A stretch of DNA of 6,400 nt from an uncultured Bdellovibrio sp. GTDB lineage: Bacteria; Bdellovibrionota; Bdellovibrionia; Bdellovibrionales; Bdellovibrionaceae. The notes beneath the pieces are model-generated. The model did not search any database and was not told the origin of the DNA. It saw only the letters and a list, made by a program, of their open reading frames with translations. The DNA lies in the NCBI GenBank assembly GCA_937871355.1, contig CALMPX010000348.1:1-6400 (forward strand), written 5' to 3'. The position numbers and the translations under genes are program-made. How positions within the stretch are numbered: position 1 is the stretch's first letter; every line of letters starts with the position of its first letter. Of this stretch, positions 6,097 through 6,400 are shown piece after piece.

Positions 6097-6400
6097 ATGT
6101 TCATGTCTGGCTCTCGTATTTTATCTCGTAATTCAATAGGAAATCAAACGGTAGCGGCTGCAACAGAACAGTTTGGCGTTTATATTCACATTCCCTATTG
6201 TTTGCAGCGCTGCACATACTGTGATTTTGCGACTTACGTCCATACTGAAATTATTCCTTCAGAAAAATATGTTGAACTTGTCAAAAAAGAGATGGCTCTG
6301 GGCCAAAAATTTTTTGCGCCTCGAAAGCTCGACACTCTTTATTTCGGAGGTGGCACGCCGAGCCTTATACCCGCCGAGCAGATCACCAGTTTAATACAGG
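6097..6400 (+). CDS. hemW: HemW-like radical SAM protein (3'-truncated by window edge)
   Basis: This is the N-terminus (101 whole codons) of the coproporphyrinogen-III-oxidase-like radical SAM family now called HemW, a heme-binding protein/heme chaperone in the bacteria where it has been studied. The segment GVYIHIPYCLQRCTYCDF contains the CxxxCxxC cluster motif (C35, C39, C42 counted from 6097) that binds the 4Fe-4S cluster. LYFGGGTPS (81-89) is the glycine-rich SAM-binding motif, matching E. coli HemW (IFIGGGTPS). True HemN has a different arrangement (CxxxCxxCxC); the residue after the third Cys plus one here is Phe, which fits HemW. ATGs at 6097 and 6103 are both possible; neither has a strong ribosome binding site, and no later ATG/GTG/TTG precedes the cluster motif. 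The N-terminus is roughly 15-20 residues longer than in E. coli HemW. Only about a quarter of the gene is visible, so the heme-binding HNxxYW motif cannot be checked. Confidence 0.9.
   Translation, partial: MFMSGSRILSRNSIGNQTVAAATEQFGVYIHIPYCLQRCTYCDFATYVHTEIIPSEKYVELVKKEMALGQKFFAPRKLDTLYFGGGTPSLIPAEQITSLIQ
6118..6147 (-). promoter_or_regulatory. Candidate sigma70-type promoter for the M16 peptidase gene
   Basis: On the minus strand, TTGATT (6147-6142) and TAAAAT (6123-6118) are 18 bp apart. The -10 matches at 5 of 6 and the -35 at 4 of 6 positions. Transcription from about 6111 would give a leader of roughly 34 nt containing the AAGGA ribosome binding site. The element lies within the 5' coding region of hemW. 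Confidence 0.4.

Noticed and set aside
6173..6394. Open frame starting at 6173 overlapping the hemW region
   Set aside because: It is out of frame with the CxxxCxxC and GGGTPS motifs, which identify the true frame.
1..6400. Search for a novel system: defence genes, CRISPR, IS elements, direct repeats, riboswitch-like leaders
   Set aside because: Coding density is nearly complete, the longest gap is 35 bp, and every gene fits a known family. Nothing seen supports an undescribed multi-gene system.

Overview
This is an ordinary-looking chromosomal housekeeping segment from a Gram-negative bacterium with AT-leaning composition. Two lipoproteins with lipoboxes, one of them an LpoB-family penicillin-binding protein activator, imply an outer membrane. 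The gene types and sequence style fit a Bdellovibrionota/deltaproteobacteria-like lineage, but that placement is an inference and only moderately secure. I saw no mobile element, CRISPR array, tRNA, rRNA or prophage signal.

Layout: positions 1-1056 (+) hold the C-terminal ~70% of a biotin carboxylase of the long acyl-CoA carboxylase type. A separate biotin carboxyl carrier subunit follows 9 bp later (1066-1596, +). Together the two chains carry the biotin half of an acyl-CoA (propionyl-/acetyl-CoA-type) carboxylase. No carboxyltransferase subunit is visible. After a 35-bp gap come two outer-membrane-type lipoprotein genes in tandem: an LpoB-like activator (1632-2231, +) and a COG3014-like TPR-type lipoprotein (2235-3473, +). 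The second starts at a TTG 3 bp after the first one's stop and has no clear Shine-Dalgarno, so it is probably translationally coupled. All four + genes may form one transcript, since no convincing terminator or promoter lies between them.

A large two-repeat M16 zinc metallopeptidase (3476-6076, -) converges on the lipoprotein gene with only 2 bp between stop codons. It is transcribed divergently from a hemW-like radical SAM gene (6097 or 6103 to beyond the window end, +). The two divergent start codons are only about 20 bp apart, so each promoter should lie inside the other gene's 5' coding end. Promoter-like elements are visible at those places. The hemW candidate predicts a transcript that starts at or next to an in-frame ATG, that is, a leaderless mRNA.

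How the genes relate: the carboxylase pair forms one enzyme module, and the lipoprotein pair probably forms one envelope module tied to peptidoglycan synthesis. The M16 peptidase and HemW share only a divergent control region, with no evident functional link. I did not find a convincing undescribed system. The points most worth a second look are the unstudied lipoprotein partner of LpoB, the carboxylase subunit split inside the BT domain, the division of active-site elements in the M16 protein, and the possible leaderless hemW start.
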